NCBI GenBank assembly: GCA_022842595.1
Contig: JALHPF010000040.1
Location: 1-48,035, forward strand
Direction: 5' to 3'
DNA: 48,035 nt
Source of the DNA: Rubrivivax sp.
Lineage (GTDB): Bacteria > Pseudomonadota > Gammaproteobacteria > Burkholderiales > Burkholderiaceae_C
The position numbers and the translations under genes are program-made. The notes beneath the pieces are model-generated. The model worked only from the letters and a program-made list of their open reading frames with translations, had not been told where the DNA came from and made no database searches. Shown in pieces: positions 17,974 through 26,820 of the stretch; position 1 is the first letter of the stretch; the number at the start of each line of letters is the position of its first letter.

Positions 17974-19253
17974 AGCAGCCGCTGCGGCGCCGCTTGATGG
18001 CCGTGCTGGCCGCCTTCACGCTGGGCGTGAGCGCGCTCTTCGGGTTGCTGGCGATGGGCTATGTCTACACCGTCGAGGACCGCTTCCTCGAACGCCTGCT
18101 CGAGGCCGAGGCGAAGCGCCAGCGCGCCCACTTCGCCGCGCAGGGTGCCTGGCTGCCGCCGGCGGGCGAAGGCATCAGCTTGCACACCAGCCTGGCCAGC
18201 CTGCCCGACGACCTGCGCCGCACGATCGCGGCTGAACCTCGCCGGCGCGAGGCTCCCGGCGATGCTGGCCGCCACTACCACCTGCTGGCATTGCAGACAC
18301 GTGGCGCGGCGCCCTGGCTGGTGGCCGAGGTCAGCCAGCAGCTGATCGTGCGGCCGATGCGCAACGAACTCCTGGGCTGGCTCCTGGGTGGCGGTCTGCT
18401 GCTGGCGGCGCTGGCGCTGCTGCTGGCCCACGGCCTGGCGCGCCGCATCAGCGCGCCGCTGGAGCAGCTGTCGGCGCGCGTCGTCGGCGCGCCGCCCGGG
18501 CAGCTGCCGCAACGCCTGGCCGCGGGCCTGCGCGACGACGAAATCGGCGCGCTGGCCCGCGCCTTCGACGCCCTGCTGGACCGCACCCGTGCCTTCATCG
18601 ACCGCGAACAAGCCTTCACGCGCGACGCCAGCCACGAGCTGCGCACACCGTTGTCGGTGCTGCAGTTGGCCATCGAACGCCTGCAGGCGGAAGCCACGCT
18701 GGCGCCCGCAGCGCGCCTGCAACTGGCGCCGATGCTGGCCGCCACACAGCTGATGACGCAGACCGTGCAGACGCTGCTGCTGCTGGCACGTGAAGGCGAG
18801 GTTGGTGCGGCGCCCTCCATGCCGACGCCGATGCTGCCGCTGGCCGAACAGTGGGTGCTGGCGCATGCCGACTGGCTGGACGCGCAAGGCATGACGCTGG
18901 ACCTGGCTGCTCTGCCACGCCAGGCGGCCATGGACATCCCGGCGCCGGTGCTTCAGCTGGCGTTGTCGAGTCTGCTGGCCAATGCCGTGGCGCATGGCCG
19001 GCGGGGAGGCTGCATCGAAGTGCGCGCGGAAGCGGCAGGCCTCGTGGTGCGCAACCCCAGCGCCCCGCTGCCAGCGAGCGCCGGCGAACTGCCGGCCAAG
19101 GGCGAGGCCAGCAGCGGCTTCGGACTGGGCCTGGCCATCGTGCAAAGGCTGCTGCAGGCGCATCGCAGTGCGCTCAGCCTGGGCCATGACGAGGGGGTCA
19201 CCTGGGCCTGCATCGCCCACCCCGCGCCTTCGCCTTCGCCGCCCTCGTCTTGA
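17970..19253 (+). CDS. Sensor histidine kinase partnered with the preceding regulator
   Basis: A 427-residue membrane kinase. Helix 1 (LMAVLAAFTLGVSALFGLLAMGYVY) is near the N-terminus, followed by a short periplasmic region, helix 2 (LLGGGLLLAALALLLAHGLA), HAMP, HisKA with the His in RDASHELRTPLSVL, an N box SLLANAVAHG and a G box GFGLGLAIV. The HATPase domain is compact. The TTG at 17970 shares bases with the regulator's stop (TTGA), so the two are translationally coupled; the alternative start is an ATG at 17997. The signal is unknown. Context (LysR, beta-lactamase, serine hydrolase) points to envelope or beta-lactam stress, as inference only. Confidence 0.9.
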   Translation: MKQPLRRRLMAVLAAFTLGVSALFGLLAMGYVYTVEDRFLERLLEAEAKRQRAHFAAQGAWLPPAGEGISLHTSLASLPDDLRRTIAAEPRRREAPGDAGRHYHLLALQTRGAAPWLVAEVSQQLIVRPMRNELLGWLLGGGLLLAALALLLAHGLARRISAPLEQLSARVVGAPPGQLPQRLAAGLRDDEIGALARAFDALLDRTRAFIDREQAFTRDASHELRTPLSVLQLAIERLQAEATLAPAARLQLAPMLAATQLMTQTVQTLLLLAREGEVGAAPSMPTPMLPLAEQWVLAHADWLDAQGMTLDLAALPRQAAMDIPAPVLQLALSSLLANAVAHGRRGGCIEVRAEAAGLVVRNPSAPLPASAGELPAKGEASSGFGLGLAIVQRLLQAHRSALSLGHDEGVTWACIAHPAPSPSPPSS

Positions 19254-19288
19254 TCTTGCCTTCACGCCGCGCGTGCAAGCTCGGCGGC

Positions 19289-21175
19289 ATGACTTCAATC
19301 CACTTCAAATGCCGGCTGGCTGCGGTACTTGCCGTACTGGCTGCATTCGGCATGTGTAGCGCGCAGGCCCAGGCGCAGGCCCAGGCCCAGGCGCCGGTCC
19401 AGGCACAGGGCCGAGTCCAGGCGCCAGTGCTGGCCACCGATCTTCAGCGCTTGATGGCCGAGCAGCAGCTGGCGGGTGCCGTCGTCGCGCTGGTCGATGC
19501 GGGCCGCACCGAAACACTGGCGCTGGGCCTGTTTCACACCGGCACGCGCCAGGCGCTGCAGCCGGGTGACCGCGTGATGGTGGGCTCGGTGGCGAAAACG
19601 GTGCTGGCGCTCGCCGTGCTGCGGCTGGCCACGCAAGGGCGCGTCGATCTGGATGCGCCACTGTCGACCGTGCTGCCGCAACTGAAGCTGCACAACCCCT
19701 GGGCCGCCCGCAGCCCGCTGCGTGTGCGCCATCTGCTGGACATGACGTCCGGCCTGCCCGACCTGCAGCTGTGGCACCTGTTCAACCCCGGCCACAGCGC
19801 ACGGCAGCCGCTGGCGCTGGCGCTGCGCCCCGAACTCGGGCCCGTGGTGCTGCGCAGCGAACCGGGCCGGCAGTTCAATTATTCCAACCTGGGCTTCACC
19901 GTGGCCGCGATGGTGATCGAGGCAGTCACCGGCGAAGCCTACGAGACCTGGGCCGAACGCGAACTGCTGCGCCCGCTGGGCATGGTGGACAGCCACCTGC
20001 AGTTCCGCAGCCAGCACGATGACGCACGCCTGGCCTGGGGTCATCTGGACGATGGCCAGCCCTGGGCCGAGCGGCCCGTGGCCGTGCGCCCGGCCACGCA
20101 GTTCGCCACCACCGCCGCCGACATGGCGCGGCTGATGCATTTCCTGCTGGGCGACGGCCGGCTCAAGCCCGAGGCCGGCGCCGCCGACTTCATCAGGCCC
20201 GACCTGATGGCCGCGCTGGGCCGGCCACAAGGCACCGACGCCGCGCGCGCCGGCCTGCCCAGCGGCTACGGCCTGGGCTTCTACAGCCGCGACCGCCATG
20301 GCGCGCTGGGCCTGTGCCATGGCGGCAGCATGGCCGGCTGGCGGGCGATGCTGTGCGTGTTCCGCGCGCAGCAGCGCGGCTTTTTCATCGCCTACAACAG
20401 CGACCGCGAGGACGCCGACTACGGCCGCTTCGACACCCGCCTGGTGCAGCACCTGGGCGTGGCCACGCCGGCGATTCCGGTTGTCACGGCCGACCCTGCT
20501 GTCCAGGCCGCGCAGATCGCCTGGAACGGCTGGTACGTGCCCGCGCCAGGGCGCCTGGAAGTGCTGGCCCTGCCGGACCGCCTGTTCGGCTTCTGGCGGC
20601 TGCAGCTGCAGCCCGGGCAGGCCACGCTGCAGGAAGGCTTCGCTGCGCCGCGGCCGCTGTTGCCGGCCGGCACGCTGTTCCGCCAGGCCGACCGGCTGCT
20701 GCCGACGCTGGCCCTGCTGCGCGGTGACGACGGCCAGCCGCGGCTGGCCGGTGGCCACATCGTGCTGCGGCGGGTGAGTTTCTGGGCGCAAGCCGCACTG
20801 TGGGCCGTGGCTGCGGCAGGGGCCACGGCCGTACTGGTGGCCTGGCCGTTGGCGGCATGGCGCTGGCGCGCGCAGGGTCTGGCCCAGGCCGTGCGGCGTG
20901 TGCCGGCCGCGTCCGGCCTGCTGCTGCTGGCCGCTGCACTGGGTGCCTGGGCCGCACGCGGCTGGCCGGACGTCGGCGCCCCTGGGCCGCTGGCCTGGGC
21001 AGTGGCCGCGGCGTCGGTGGCCGTGGCGGCCACCAGCCTGCTGCAGCTGTGGTGGGCGCTGAGGCATCGGGCCCCCGGGGCCTGGCTGGACGCTGCCGTG
21101 GCGCTGGGCCTGCTGGGCCTGTGTGCGCTGCTCGCGGCGCACGGTGTCTGGCCGGTGCGGCCTGACCGGCTGTAG
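19289..21175 (+). CDS. Exported serine hydrolase, class C beta-lactamase/PBP-like, with membrane tail
   Basis: A 628-residue protein. A signal peptide is followed by a Gln-Ala repeat. The beta-lactamase-related domain shows SVAK (Ser-x-x-Lys nucleophile) in MVGSVAKTVLALAVL, a Tyr-x-Asn motif in FNYSNLGF, and HGGS in place of the KTG triad. This set is typical of class C-like esterases and D-aminopeptidases rather than true AmpC. After ~450 residues comes a beta-rich domain, then a C-terminal block of about four hydrophobic helices that should anchor it in the membrane. The ATG at 19289 is chosen because the signal peptide starts there. It lies 35 bases after the sensor kinase. The substrate is unknown; peptidoglycan peptides or esters are plausible. 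Confidence 0.87.
   Translation: MTSIHFKCRLAAVLAVLAAFGMCSAQAQAQAQAQAPVQAQGRVQAPVLATDLQRLMAEQQLAGAVVALVDAGRTETLALGLFHTGTRQALQPGDRVMVGSVAKTVLALAVLRLATQGRVDLDAPLSTVLPQLKLHNPWAARSPLRVRHLLDMTSGLPDLQLWHLFNPGHSARQPLALALRPELGPVVLRSEPGRQFNYSNLGFTVAAMVIEAVTGEAYETWAERELLRPLGMVDSHLQFRSQHDDARLAWGHLDDGQPWAERPVAVRPATQFATTAADMARLMHFLLGDGRLKPEAGAADFIRPDLMAALGRPQGTDAARAGLPSGYGLGFYSRDRHGALGLCHGGSMAGWRAMLCVFRAQQRGFFIAYNSDREDADYGRFDTRLVQHLGVATPAIPVVTADPAVQAAQIAWNGWYVPAPGRLEVLALPDRLFGFWRLQLQPGQATLQEGFAAPRPLLPAGTLFRQADRLLPTLALLRGDDGQPRLAGGHIVLRRVSFWAQAALWAVAAAGATAVLVAWPLAAWRWRAQGLAQAVRRVPAASGLLLLAAALGAWAARGWPDVGAPGPLAWAVAAASVAVAATSLLQLWWALRHRAPGAWLDAAVALGLLGLCALLAAHGVWPVRPDRL
19364..19393 (+). repeat. Hexanucleotide repeat coding Gln-Ala
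   Basis: Five tandem CAGGCN hexamers, with further degenerate copies to about 19430, encode an Ala-Gln-rich spacer just after the signal peptide of the serine hydrolase. Such a tract could change length by slippage without a frameshift. Confidence 0.7.
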
Positions 21176-21248
21176 TCATCTCGAACCCGATTCCGTCTTC
21201 ACCTCGGCCGGCCATGCTGGCCGGCTGCCCCAACCGTCGAACCCGCCC

Positions 21249-22670
21249 ATGACCATGAACCCGACCCGCCGCCGCCTGGGTGCGGCCCTGGCTGCCACAG
21301 CCGCCTTCGGTCTTCTGCCCGCCTGCCAACGTGCCGGTGCCAAGCCCAGGAGCGCCCTGCTCACGCCCGCCCAGCAGCAAGCCGACCTGGCGCAGTGGCG
21401 CCTGGCGGTGCTGAACCGCCACCCGCGTTTTGCCGGCCAGGTGCGCCTGGACGACGAACTGGAAGCCGCCTTCGCCGCCGCCCAGGCGCGTGCCGCGCAA
21501 GCCCTGGCGCTGCAGCCGCTGATGGCCTCGTTCGCGCGCGTGAACCCGGCCTTCCGCGACGCCCACACGCTGCTGCTGCCCTGGCTGGACGGCAGCGCGC
21601 CGGGCGATGCCGTGCGCCGACAGCAGTTCCCGTTCGGCGTGCGCCTGTCGGCCGACGGCCGCCTGCGCCTGCGCAGCCACTGGCGGCGTGAACGTGACGG
21701 CACCGATCTGGTGGCCGGCAGCCCGGTGCTGGCGATCAACGGCATGCCGGCCGAAGCCCTGCTGCAGACCCTGGCTGCCTGCAGCCATGGCGAAACCGCA
21801 GCGCTGCGCCGCCATATGCTCACCGTGATGTGGCCGCAGTGGCTGCAGGCCGTGCTGGGCTGGAGCGGCCGCTTCCAGCTGACGCTGGGAATGGCCGGCG
21901 GCCCGGACATCGAACTGCAGCTGGACGAAGCCGACCGCTGGCAGGCCGTGCAGAGCCCGCCCGAGCTGCCCACGCTGCAGCCCCTGGCTGCGGGCGCGGC
22001 CTGGCTGCGGGTGCCGAGCTTCGATGTCGACGACGACCCGGCCGCCTTTCGCCGCGCCGTGGACGCGGCATTCACGCAGTTGCTGCGCGACGGTGCCGAC
22101 CGCCTCGTCGTCGACGTGCGCGGGAACACCGGCGGGCAAAGCGACGCTGGCGCCGAGATCGTGCGCCGCTTCATCAGCCGCCCGGTGCAGCCGGTGGCGC
22201 GGGCGCGCGAACGCTTGAACGAGGACAACAACGGCTGGCTCGGCCACCGCGGCGCAGCCGGCACGATGCGTGAATTCGACCTGGCACGCGAAGGCCTGAT
22301 CGAACCCTTGCCGGAAGCGCAGCGCTACCGCGGCCGCGTGGCCGTGCTCATCGACGAGATGACGTATTCGGCCGCCATCCTGTTTGCCACCACGATGCAG
22401 GACCATGGCCTGGCGCGGCTGGTTGGCCGCCCCACGGGCGGCCACGCCAACCAGACCGGCAACATGATGCCCACGCGGCTGGCGCACAGCGGTTTCACGG
22501 TCTTCATTGCCACGCGCGATTTCATCCGCCCCAGCGGGAACCCCAGCCTCGGACCGGTGATGCCGGACGCGCAGGTCGACGCCGCTGTCGAAGCCGCTGC
22601 AGCCTTGTCCGGCGGCAGTGCCGACGCCGTGGTTCAGCGCGCCCTGGCGGTGCTGCAGGCCGGTGCCTAG
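21249..22670 (+). CDS. S41-family peptidase, probable lipoprotein
   Basis: A 473-residue protein. The N-terminus has three Arg followed by a hydrophobic stretch ending Leu-Pro-Ala-Cys, a likely lipobox; the Arg run could also allow Tat export. The C-terminal half is an S41 (tail-specific protease-like) domain, with VDVRGNTGGQSDAGAEIVRRF and the nucleophile region LIDEMTYSAAILFAT, where the Ser after Tyr fits the catalytic serine, and GRPTGG. No clear PDZ domain is visible. The ATG at 21249 is used (another lies at 21255). Its stop shares the tetramer CTAG with the stop of the convergent xth gene. Confidence 0.85.
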   Translation: MTMNPTRRRLGAALAATAAFGLLPACQRAGAKPRSALLTPAQQQADLAQWRLAVLNRHPRFAGQVRLDDELEAAFAAAQARAAQALALQPLMASFARVNPAFRDAHTLLLPWLDGSAPGDAVRRQQFPFGVRLSADGRLRLRSHWRRERDGTDLVAGSPVLAINGMPAEALLQTLAACSHGETAALRRHMLTVMWPQWLQAVLGWSGRFQLTLGMAGGPDIELQLDEADRWQAVQSPPELPTLQPLAAGAAWLRVPSFDVDDDPAAFRRAVDAAFTQLLRDGADRLVVDVRGNTGGQSDAGAEIVRRFISRPVQPVARARERLNEDNNGWLGHRGAAGTMREFDLAREGLIEPLPEAQRYRGRVAVLIDEMTYSAAILFATTMQDHGLARLVGRPTGGHANQTGNMMPTRLAHSGFTVFIATRDFIRPSGNPSLGPVMPDAQVDAAVEAAAALSGGSADAVVQRALAVLQAGA

Positions 22671-23446
22671 GCGATGTCCACCACCACCGGCGCGTGGTCG
22701 CTGGGCCTTTCGTTCTTGCGCGGCAGCTTGTCGATCACGCAGCCCTGGACACGCCCGCGCAGCGCCTCGCTGACCAGGATGATGTCGATGCGCAAGCCCT
22801 GGTTCTTGCGGAAGGCCAGGTTGCGGTAGTCCCACCAGCTCCAGCTCTTCGGGGGCTGTTCGAACAGCCGGAAGGCGTCGACCAGGCCCAGGCCACACAG
22901 CTGCTGGAAATGCGCGCGCTCCTCGGGCGTGCAGTGGATCTGCCCGGCCCAGGCCACCGGGTCGTAGACATCGCGGTCTTCCGGGGCGATGTTGAAGTCG
23001 CCCATCAGCACCAGCTGCGGGTGGCGTGCCAGTTCGTCGGCGACGAAGGCGCGCAAGGCATCGAGCCAGCGCATCTTGTAGACGAACTTGTCGCTGTCGG
23101 GCGCCTGGCCGTTCGGGAAGTAGCCGCCGATGACGCGCAGCGCCCCGTTCGCGCCAGCCACCGTGCCGGTGATGACGCGGGCCATGTCGTCGTCGAGGCC
23201 CGGGATGTTCTTCACCACGTCCTGTACGGCGCCGCCCCGGCTGAGCAGGGCCACGCCGTTGTAGGTCTTCTGGCCATGGAAGGCGACGCTGTAGCCCGCG
23301 GCCTCGATCTCGGCCTGCGGGAACTTGTCGTCGGTGAGCTTGGTTTCCTGCAGCACCAGCGCATCGACCGGATTGGCGGCCAGCCAGTCCAGCAGCTGCG
23401 GCAGGCGCACGGCCAGGGAGTTCACGTTCCAGGTGGCGAGTTTCAA
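22667..23446 (-). CDS. xth: Exodeoxyribonuclease III
   Basis: AP endonuclease and 3'-5' exonuclease of base-excision repair. The 259 residues match ExoIII length. Motifs of the endonuclease/exonuclease/phosphatase fold are seen: LATWNVNSLAVRL at the start, LQETKL with the metal-binding Glu, GDFNIAPEDRD, LRIDIILVS and the final SDHAPVVVD. There is no ATG at the N-terminus; the TTG at 23446 (protein MKLATWNVNSL) is preceded by GGAG with five bases of spacing and matches the family start exactly. It is convergent with the S41 gene and divergent from panB. Confidence 0.95.
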   Translation of the reverse strand: MKLATWNVNSLAVRLPQLLDWLAANPVDALVLQETKLTDDKFPQAEIEAAGYSVAFHGQKTYNGVALLSRGGAVQDVVKNIPGLDDDMARVITGTVAGANGALRVIGGYFPNGQAPDSDKFVYKMRWLDALRAFVADELARHPQLVLMGDFNIAPEDRDVYDPVAWAGQIHCTPEERAHFQQLCGLGLVDAFRLFEQPPKSWSWWDYRNLAFRKNQGLRIDIILVSEALRGRVQGCVIDKLPRKNERPSDHAPVVVDIA

Positions 23447-23584
23447 GGGGGCTCCGGCGGCGGCAGGCTTCAGGGCGTCCCTTTTACTGCATGACAGGGG
23501 CTGCGGCCGCTGCAGGCAGAATCGCGGCCGACGCCAGGTGGGTTGAACACGATCCACGCGCACCCATCGACGGAGATACCCCGC

Positions 23585-24460
23585 ATGAGCATCCACGCAC
23601 CGCCCGCTGCCGGCACGGCGCCGGTCACCCTGCCGCGCCTGCGCGACATGGCCGCCCGCGGCGAGAAGATCGCCATGCTCACCGCCTACGACGCCACCTT
23701 CGCCCAGGTGCTGGATGCCGCCGGCGTGGACGTGCTGCTGGTGGGTGATTCGCTGGGCAATGTCATCCAGGGCCAGCCCAGCACGCTGCCGGTGGCGCTG
23801 GAGCACATGGCCTACCACACCGCCTGCGTGGCACGTGGGCTGGCGCAGGCCGGCGGCCGTGCTTTCCTGGTGGCCGACATGCCCTTCGGCAGCTACGAAG
23901 CCGGGCCGCAGCTGGCTTTCGAATCCGCCGTGACCTTGATGCGCGCCGGCGCGCAGATGGTCAAGCTCGAAGGCGGCGGCCCCATCGTCGACTGCGTGCG
24001 CTTCCTGGTGGACCGCGGCATCCCCGTGTGCGCGCACCTGGGCCTGACACCGCAGCGCGTGCATGCGCTGGGCGGCTTCCGCGTGCAGGGCCGCGACGAC
24101 GCCGCGGCGGCCGTGCTGAAGGCCGATGCCGCCGCGCTGGCTGCCGCAGGCGCGGCCCTGCTGGTGCTGGAACTGGTGCCTGCGCCGCTGGCGCGCGAGA
24201 TCACGCAGGCCCACCCGGGCCTGGCCACCATCGGCATCGGCGCGGGCGCCGGTACCAGCGGCCAGGTGCTGGTGCTGCAGGACATGCTGGGCCTGACCCA
24301 CCGCCCCAGCGGCAAGGTGCCGCGCTTCGTGCGCGACTTCACCCGCGTGCCGGCCAGCGCCGCAGATGCCCCCGGCCTGACAGTGCGCCAGGCGGTGCAG
24401 GCCTATGTGGCGGCCGTAAAGGACGGCAGCTTTCCCGACGACGCCATTCACGCTTTCTGA
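23585..24460 (+). CDS. panB: 3-methyl-2-oxobutanoate hydroxymethyltransferase
   Basis: First committed step of pantothenate (coenzyme A) synthesis: transfers a hydroxymethyl group from methylene-tetrahydrofolate to 2-oxoisovalerate to give ketopantoate. The 291-residue TIM barrel shows the PanB signatures MLTAYDATFAQVLDAAG, LLVGDSLGNVIQG, VKLEGG, HLGLTPQ and IGIGAGAGTSGQVLVLQDMLG. The ATG at 23585 with GGAGA upstream is chosen over an ATG at 23543. panC follows after 8 bases, so the two form an operon. Confidence 0.97.
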   Translation: MSIHAPPAAGTAPVTLPRLRDMAARGEKIAMLTAYDATFAQVLDAAGVDVLLVGDSLGNVIQGQPSTLPVALEHMAYHTACVARGLAQAGGRAFLVADMPFGSYEAGPQLAFESAVTLMRAGAQMVKLEGGGPIVDCVRFLVDRGIPVCAHLGLTPQRVHALGGFRVQGRDDAAAAVLKADAAALAAAGAALLVLELVPAPLAREITQAHPGLATIGIGAGAGTSGQVLVLQDMLGLTHRPSGKVPRFVRDFTRVPASAADAPGLTVRQAVQAYVAAVKDGSFPDDAIHAF

Positions 24461-24468
24461 ACCCCTCG

Positions 24469-25308
24469 ATGCAGACCCTCCACACCCTTGCCGAACTGCG
24501 CGCCGCCCTGGCCGGGCAGGCCCGCACCGCTTTCGTTCCGACCATGGGCCACCTGCACGAAGGCCATCTGGCCCTGGTGCACGAAGCCAGGCGCCGCGGC
24601 GGCCCGGTGGTGGCCAGCGTGTTCGTGAACCGCCTGCAGTTCCTGCCGCACGAAGACTACGACCAGTACCCGCGCACGCTGGCGCGCGACGCCGAACTGC
24701 TGGCCGAAGCCGGCTGCGACCTGCTGTTCGCACCCAGCGAACACGAGCTCTACCCCGAACCCCAGGCCTACAAGGTGCAGCCGCCGGCCGCGCTGGCCGA
24801 CCTGCTGGAAGGCGAGTTCCGGCCTGGCTTCTTCACCGGTGTGTGCACGGTGGTGATGAAGCTGTTCCAGTGCGTGCAGCCGGCGGTGGCGGTGTTCGGG
24901 CAGAAGGACTACCAGCAGCTGATGGTGGTGCGCGGCATGGTCCGGCAGTTCGCGATGCCGGTGGACGTGGTCGGCCTGCCGACCGTGCGGGCCAGCGACG
25001 GCCTGGCGCTGTCGTCCCGCAACGGCTACCTGGGTGCCGTCGAGCGCACCCAGGCCATCGAACTGCCGTTGGCGCTGCAGCGCCTGGCCACCGAGGCGCG
25101 TGACGGCACCCGGCCACTGGCCGTGCTGGAAGCCGCTGCGGCCGAGGTCCTGCGCACGCGCGGCTGGGCGCCCGACTACCTGACCGTGCGCCGCCGCAGC
25201 GACCTGCTGCCGCCCAGCGACGCCGAACGTGCTGCTGGCGAACCGCTGGTGACGCTGGGCGCGGCCCGGCTGGGCGCCACGCGGCTGATCGACAACCTCG
25301 AATTCTGA
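24469..25308 (+). CDS. panC: Pantothenate synthetase
   Basis: Condenses pantoate with beta-alanine using ATP, the last step of pantothenate synthesis. The nucleotidyltransferase fold is shown by the HxGH-type motif PTMGHLHEGHLALV, FGQKDYQQL, and the KMSKS-like segment LALSSRNGYL. The 279 residues are normal for PanC. It lies directly behind panB. No panD (aspartate decarboxylase) is nearby, so beta-alanine must come from elsewhere in the genome. Confidence 0.97.
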   Translation: MQTLHTLAELRAALAGQARTAFVPTMGHLHEGHLALVHEARRRGGPVVASVFVNRLQFLPHEDYDQYPRTLARDAELLAEAGCDLLFAPSEHELYPEPQAYKVQPPAALADLLEGEFRPGFFTGVCTVVMKLFQCVQPAVAVFGQKDYQQLMVVRGMVRQFAMPVDVVGLPTVRASDGLALSSRNGYLGAVERTQAIELPLALQRLATEARDGTRPLAVLEAAAAEVLRTRGWAPDYLTVRRRSDLLPPSDAERAAGEPLVTLGAARLGATRLIDNLEF

Positions 25309-25338
25309 AGACGAGCACCGGGAATGCAGGAGACAGCA

Positions 25339-26250
25339 ATGAATGTGGATTTCAAGGGCCGGGTGGCCATCGTGACCGGTGCGGGCGGCGGTTTGGGGCG
25401 GCAGCATGCGCTGGCCCTGGCCGCGCGTGGCGCGAAAGTGGTGGTGAATGACTTCGGTGGTGCCCGTGACGGCACCGGCGGCAGCAGCGCCGCGGCGCAG
25501 GCGGTGGTGGACGAAATCCTGGCCGCCGGCGGCCAGGCCATGGCCAACGGCGCTTCGGTCACCGACATGGCGGCGGTGCAGGCGATGGTCGACCAGGCCG
25601 TGGCCGCCTGGGGCCGGGTCGACGTGCTCGTGAACAACGCCGGCGTGCTGCGCGACAAGAGCTTCGCGAAGATGACGCTCGACGACTTCCGCTTCGTGCT
25701 CGACGTGCACCTGATGGGCGCGGTGCACTGCTGCAAGGCCGTGTGGCCGCTGATGCAGGCGCAGAAGTACGGCCGCATCGTCATGACCACCTCGTCCAGC
25801 GGCCTGTACGGCAACTTCGGGCAGAGCAACTACGGTGCGGCCAAGCTGGCGCTGGTGGGGCTGATGCAGACGCTGGCGCTGGAAGGCGAGAAGTACGACA
25901 TCCGCGTCAACGCGCTGGCGCCCACCGCGGCCACCCGCATGACCGAAGACCTGATGCCGGCCGAGGTGCTGGCGCTGCTGAAACCCGAGGCCGTGGTGCC
26001 GGCGATGCTGGTGCTGGCGGCGCAGCACGCGCCCACGCGCACCGTGCTGTGCGCGGGTGCCGGCGCCTTCGAGGCCGCGCACATCACCCTGACCCAGGGC
26101 GTCTATGTCGGCAGCGGCGCCGACGCCCCCGAACGCCTGGCCGCCGCGCTCGACGCCGTCTGCGACCGCCAGGGCGACACCGTGCCCGGCAGCGGCTCGG
26201 CCCAGGGCACGCAGGAAGTGGCGCGGGCTCAGGCCGCCTTGCGGCGGTAG
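25339..26250 (+). CDS. SDR-family dehydrogenase, peroxisomal MFE2-like 3-hydroxyacyl-CoA dehydrogenase type
   Basis: A 303-residue short-chain dehydrogenase with the cofactor motif TGAGGGLGRQHA, NNAG in VLVNNAGVLRD, and the catalytic Ser-Tyr-Lys set in TSSSGLYGNFGQSNYGAAK. The insertion NDFGGARDGTGGSS after the first strands and the VRVNALAPTAATRMTE region resemble the dehydrogenase part of multifunctional enzyme 2 / HSD17B4 proteins, suggesting oxidation of a 3-hydroxyacyl-CoA. The ATG at 25339, with AGGAGA five bases before it, is preferred to the ATG at 25324. The 3' end overlaps the convergent folA gene by 22 bases. Confidence 0.88.
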   Translation: MNVDFKGRVAIVTGAGGGLGRQHALALAARGAKVVVNDFGGARDGTGGSSAAAQAVVDEILAAGGQAMANGASVTDMAAVQAMVDQAVAAWGRVDVLVNNAGVLRDKSFAKMTLDDFRFVLDVHLMGAVHCCKAVWPLMQAQKYGRIVMTTSSSGLYGNFGQSNYGAAKLALVGLMQTLALEGEKYDIRVNALAPTAATRMTEDLMPAEVLALLKPEAVVPAMLVLAAQHAPTRTVLCAGAGAFEAAHITLTQGVYVGSGADAPERLAAALDAVCDRQGDTVPGSGSAQGTQEVARAQAALRR

Positions 26251-26753
26251 GTCACGAACGCAAAGCGCGGGCGCTCGTCGCCCGCTGCTTCCTCGCGCTG
26301 CACGGTCTGCCAGGCGGCAGGGTCGATGGGCGGGAAGACGGTGTCGCCGGGCAGGTCGGCATCGACTTCGGTAAGCACCAGCTCGTCGGCCAGCGGCAGC
26401 GCCTGCGCGTAGAGCTCGCCGCCGCCGATCACGAACACCCGGGGTGCCGCTGCCAGCGCGGCCAGCGCCTGCGGCAAGGAAGCCTGGACTTCGGCACCCG
26501 GCAGCTGCAGCCCGGGCCGGCGGCTGACGACCAGGTTGCGCCGGCCGGGCAGGGGGCGGAAGCGCGCCGGCAGCGAGTCCCAGGTCTTGCGCCCCATCAG
26601 CACGGCATGGCCCTGGGTGAGGGTGCGGAAATGCTTCAGGTCGGCCGGGCTCGACCAGACCAGGCCGCCGCTTTGCCCGATGACGCCGTTGCGGGCCACG
26701 GCGGCCACGAGCGTGATGTGCGGGGCCCGGGCGGTGGTTGCGGATGAATTCAT
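26229..26753 (-). CDS. folA: Dihydrofolate reductase
   Basis: Reduces dihydrofolate to tetrahydrofolate with NADPH, restoring the folate oxidised by ThyA (also in this window) and feeding PanB. Motifs are AAVARNGVIGQSGGLVW, the active-site Asp38 in SSPADLKHF, LMGRKTWDSLP, VFVIGGGELY and the C-terminal FVTYRR. At 174 residues its length is normal. The loop reads VWSSPADLKHF where E. coli has LPWNLPADLAWF, a minor difference. It starts 67 bases from the divergent fusion gene. Confidence 0.95.
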   Translation of the reverse strand: MNSSATTARAPHITLVAAVARNGVIGQSGGLVWSSPADLKHFRTLTQGHAVLMGRKTWDSLPARFRPLPGRRNLVVSRRPGLQLPGAEVQASLPQALAALAAAPRVFVIGGGELYAQALPLADELVLTEVDADLPGDTVFPPIDPAAWQTVQREEAAGDERPRFAFVTYRRKAA

Positions 26754-26820
26754 GGCTCGCTGATTCTGCCTGTTGCCCCGGGGCAGAATGGCCGCTCCAC
26801 GTCTCGACACCCTGACCACC

